From positions 1 through 14,662 of the forward strand of contig JAKAXS010000022.1 of NCBI GenBank assembly GCA_021816505.1: DNA of 14,662 bases, given 5' to 3'. Positions within the stretch are counted from its first letter, which is position 1, and the number at the start of each line of letters is the position of its first letter. A program made the position numbers and the translations under genes. Below the pieces are notes generated by a model. That model saw only the letters and a program-made list of their open reading frames with translations, was not told the DNA's origin and ran no database searches. Positions 12,515 through 14,662 of the stretch are shown piece after piece. Source of the stretch: Pseudomonadota bacterium. Its GTDB lineage: Bacteria; Pseudomonadota; Alphaproteobacteria; Rhizobiales; Hyphomicrobiaceae.

Positions 12515-14662
12515 ATGACCACGCGCGACACGAATGTTGCTTTTTTGCCGAGCGTTCGCTCCAATTCAGGTGCTGGCAAAGCGGTTCAGGCCTCGACCAC
12601 CCGCGCCGTAGCGGCCGTCGCCATGCTGGCGGTGAGCCCGGCTACCCTGGCGCTGGCGCAATCCTCGAGCGGTTCGAGCGAATTGCCCGCCATCGTCGTC
12701 GAGGGCCAGAAAGCAAAGCCGAAGAAGAAGCCCGTCGCCGCGAAGAAGGCGTCCGCGCCCAAGCAGGTAAAGCAGGCCGAGCCGGTGCCGCAGGCGCCGG
12801 TGGATGAGCCGGTTCAAGCCGCTGGCCCTGTACCGAGCTCCGGCAGCATCGGCCCCGGCACAGGCCAGCCCGCAGACAGCTTCAAGGTCGACAATCTCCA
12901 GTCCGGCAAGGCGACGTCGCCGCTGCTGTACACGCCGCAGACGGTCACCGTCGTGCCGGCCCAGATCCTCAAGGAGCGCGGCGCCACGAACCTGACGCAG
13001 GCTCTGCGCAACACGCCCGGCATCACGTTCGACGCGGGCGAGAACGGCTTCTCGACCTCGACAAACAACTTCAAGGTGCGCGGTATCGATACGTCGGGCA
13101 GCATCTTCGTGGACGGCGTGCGCGACAACGGCAGCTATGCACGCGACACGTTCAACGTCGATCGCGTTGAGGTGATCAAGGGTGCCGCGTCGGACAACGG
13201 CCGCGGCGGCGCTGCCGGCTATGTGAACCTCGTGACGAAGACACCGGATGTCGAGAACTTCGTTCGCGGCGAAGCAACGCTGAGCCTTGACGAGCATGGC
13301 GGCGTGCGCGAGCGCGGGACGGTCGACGTCAATCAACGCGTAGGCACCGCTGCCGTGCGTTTGAACGGCATGATCGAAGAAGGTGATATGTTTGGCCGTG
13401 ACGTGGCGGATGTGGAAGCGTTCGGCATCGCTCCGTCTCTAGCCCTTGGTCTGGGAACTGATACGCGCCTGATCTTCTCCTATGAACATCTGGAGCGTCG
13501 TGACACTCCGGATTGGGGTGTGCCCGGCGCCATGCTCAAGGGCATGTGGCTCTACGATCCTCAGACGCGAGGTGCGAGCAGGACGAACTACTACGGATTG
13601 AAGTCAGACTTCGACGACGTCACCAGCCAGTCGGCAATGGCGCGCATCGAGCATGACATCAACGATTCCTGGACGATCAGCAATCAGACCCGCTATTCCG
13701 TTCTGGATCGCGAGGCCCGGTTCACTGTTCCCGAAGAGTATCTTCCGGGCAATCCGCCGGCGACCAACGTCCTTACAGTTAGTCAGTATTACGATCGTGA
13801 GAACGATTCTCTCTCAAACCAAACCAATGTGACGGGCCGCTTCTTCACGGGCCTCTTCAAGCATACACTTTCGACGGGTGTGGAACTCTCGCGTGAAACT
13901 TCGGACGCCAACCGGTTCGGAACGCAAGATAGCTTCACCAACTTGTTCAATCCAAATCCAAATCGCCCTGTACCTGGTGTGGCAGTGACGCAAAAGAATG
14001 ACGTCACGGTCGAAACTGCGGCGGTCTACTTGTACGACACGGTTGACCTTACGAGACAGTGGGCGCTGACCGGAGGCATTCGCGTAGAGCACTACAACGT
14101 TGAAATCGGCAGCAATACGGTGCTCGGCGCGCCGCAAGGTCCTTTCGACGGCTATGAAGACAGCGAGACGACCGTCGGCGGCAAGATCGGCTTGGTATAC
14201 AAGCCAACCCACAACGGCAGCATCTACGGCGCCTATGGTGTCTCGACGTTGCCACCTGGGTCCTTCCTGTCAAACCCCGATATCTCCCGGACCGGCGACA
14301 ACCAGTTCCCTGGTTTTGTACCTGGCGCTGATCCCGTCGAGGCGCATAACTTCGAAATCGGGACCAAGTGGGATTGGCTTGGCGGGCGGCTGTCCACAAC
14401 CGCCGCGGCCTTCCACACGACAAAGAAAAAGGTTCCGTACGGCACGCCCGGTCTCAATTTCAGCGATCTCACATATGGTGAACAGATCGTACGAGGCGTC
14501 GAACTCGGCGTCGCGGGTAGCCTGACCGAAAAATGGAAAGTGTTCGGCGGCATGACGTTCCTTGATTCAGAACGCGATCACGGCGCTGACGTCGACACCA
14601 TTCAGAGGAATACTAACGGCAACAACTATGCCGCAAATCCTGGCGCGGGCTTCGCGGGAGAT
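12515..14662 (+). CDS. TonB-dependent siderophore-type outer-membrane receptor, 3' end outside window
   Basis: The frame stays open to the window end (716 codons), so the C-terminus is missing. ATG 12515 follows GGGGGA (12501-12506). A long signal peptide ends ATLALA at about residue 48. A probable TonB box (ELPAIVVEG, about 56-64) follows, then a Lys/Pro/Ala linker (about 65-120). The plug domain runs about 121-245, with TPQTVTVVPAQIL, LTQALRNTPGI, FKVRGID, FVDGVRDNG, VEVIKGAAS and GYVNLVTKTP. A 22-strand barrel begins near 250. These plug motifs match Fiu/FcuA/FhuE-like ferric-siderophore receptors. It lacks an N-terminal signalling (STN) domain, and no ECF sigma/anti-sigma pair is adjacent, so control is not by cell-surface signalling. 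Its divergent neighbour exbB-exbD-tonB likely energises it. The exact ligand is unknown. Confidence 0.94.
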   Translation, partial: MTTRDTNVAFLPSVRSNSGAGKAVQASTTRAVAAVAMLAVSPATLALAQSSSGSSELPAIVVEGQKAKPKKKPVAAKKASAPKQVKQAEPVPQAPVDEPVQAAGPVPSSGSIGPGTGQPADSFKVDNLQSGKATSPLLYTPQTVTVVPAQILKERGATNLTQALRNTPGITFDAGENGFSTSTNNFKVRGIDTSGSIFVDGVRDNGSYARDTFNVDRVEVIKGAASDNGRGGAAGYVNLVTKTPDVENFVRGEATLSLDEHGGVRERGTVDVNQRVGTAAVRLNGMIEEGDMFGRDVADVEAFGIAPSLALGLGTDTRLIFSYEHLERRDTPDWGVPGAMLKGMWLYDPQTRGASRTNYYGLKSDFDDVTSQSAMARIEHDINDSWTISNQTRYSVLDREARFTVPEEYLPGNPPATNVLTVSQYYDRENDSLSNQTNVTGRFFTGLFKHTLSTGVELSRETSDANRFGTQDSFTNLFNPNPNRPVPGVAVTQKNDVTVETAAVYLYDTVDLTRQWALTGGIRVEHYNVEIGSNTVLGAPQGPFDGYEDSETTVGGKIGLVYKPTHNGSIYGAYGVSTLPPGSFLSNPDISRTGDNQFPGFVPGADPVEAHNFEIGTKWDWLGGRLSTTAAAFHTTKKKVPYGTPGLNFSDLTYGEQIVRGVELGVAGSLTEKWKVFGGMTFLDSERDHGADVDTIQRNTNGNNYAANPGAGFAGD

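Overview
The window is GC-rich and densely coded, with an alphaproteobacterial gene order. The order hemC-hemD-mitofilin-hemY, the ExbB with a long Ala/Pro periplasmic N-terminus and the codon bias suggest Hyphomicrobiales (Rhizobiales), perhaps a Hyphomicrobium-like organism. The genus is a guess. No phage, IS element or CRISPR array is visible.

Left part, + strand (2-4856): a haem-biosynthesis cluster. It holds the 3' end of hemC (hydroxymethylbilane synthase), hemD (uroporphyrinogen-III synthase, overlapping hemC by one base), a 615-residue mitofilin/Mic60-family membrane coiled-coil protein, and hemY (TPR membrane protein), which starts 11 nt after the mitofilin gene. The mitofilin gene sits where gammaproteobacterial hemCDXY operons carry hemX.

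Middle part, + strand (4857-7105): a hairpin after hemY, a 79-residue hypothetical protein, tRNA-Thr(CGU) with encoded CCA, a solitary HigA-type XRE antitoxin-like regulator with a perfect 8-bp inverted repeat just upstream, and a short-chain dehydrogenase/reductase. A non-coding stretch of about 517 bp (7106-7622) follows, between convergent genes.

Right part: a - strand block reads exbB, exbD, tonB, then a NarX/UhpB-type sensor histidine kinase and its NarL/LuxR-type response regulator. exbB, exbD and tonB are tightly packed. The kinase is separated from tonB by 102 nt that hold a nested hairpin and a perfect 7-6-7 dyad, so the two-component pair probably has its own promoter. Across a 454-bp divergent control region lies a + strand TonB-dependent siderophore-type receptor, cut off by the window end.

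The right part forms an outer-membrane uptake unit: receptor, energy-coupling ExbB-ExbD-TonB motor and possibly a dedicated two-component regulator. With the haem genes it suggests an iron/haem neighbourhood, although the two blocks are separated by unrelated genes. Most genes are recognisable families. The most interesting points are the mitofilin gene in the hemX position, the orphan HigA with its operator-like dyad, the dyads at the exbB and kinase promoters, and the Lys/Pro-rich linker in the receptor.
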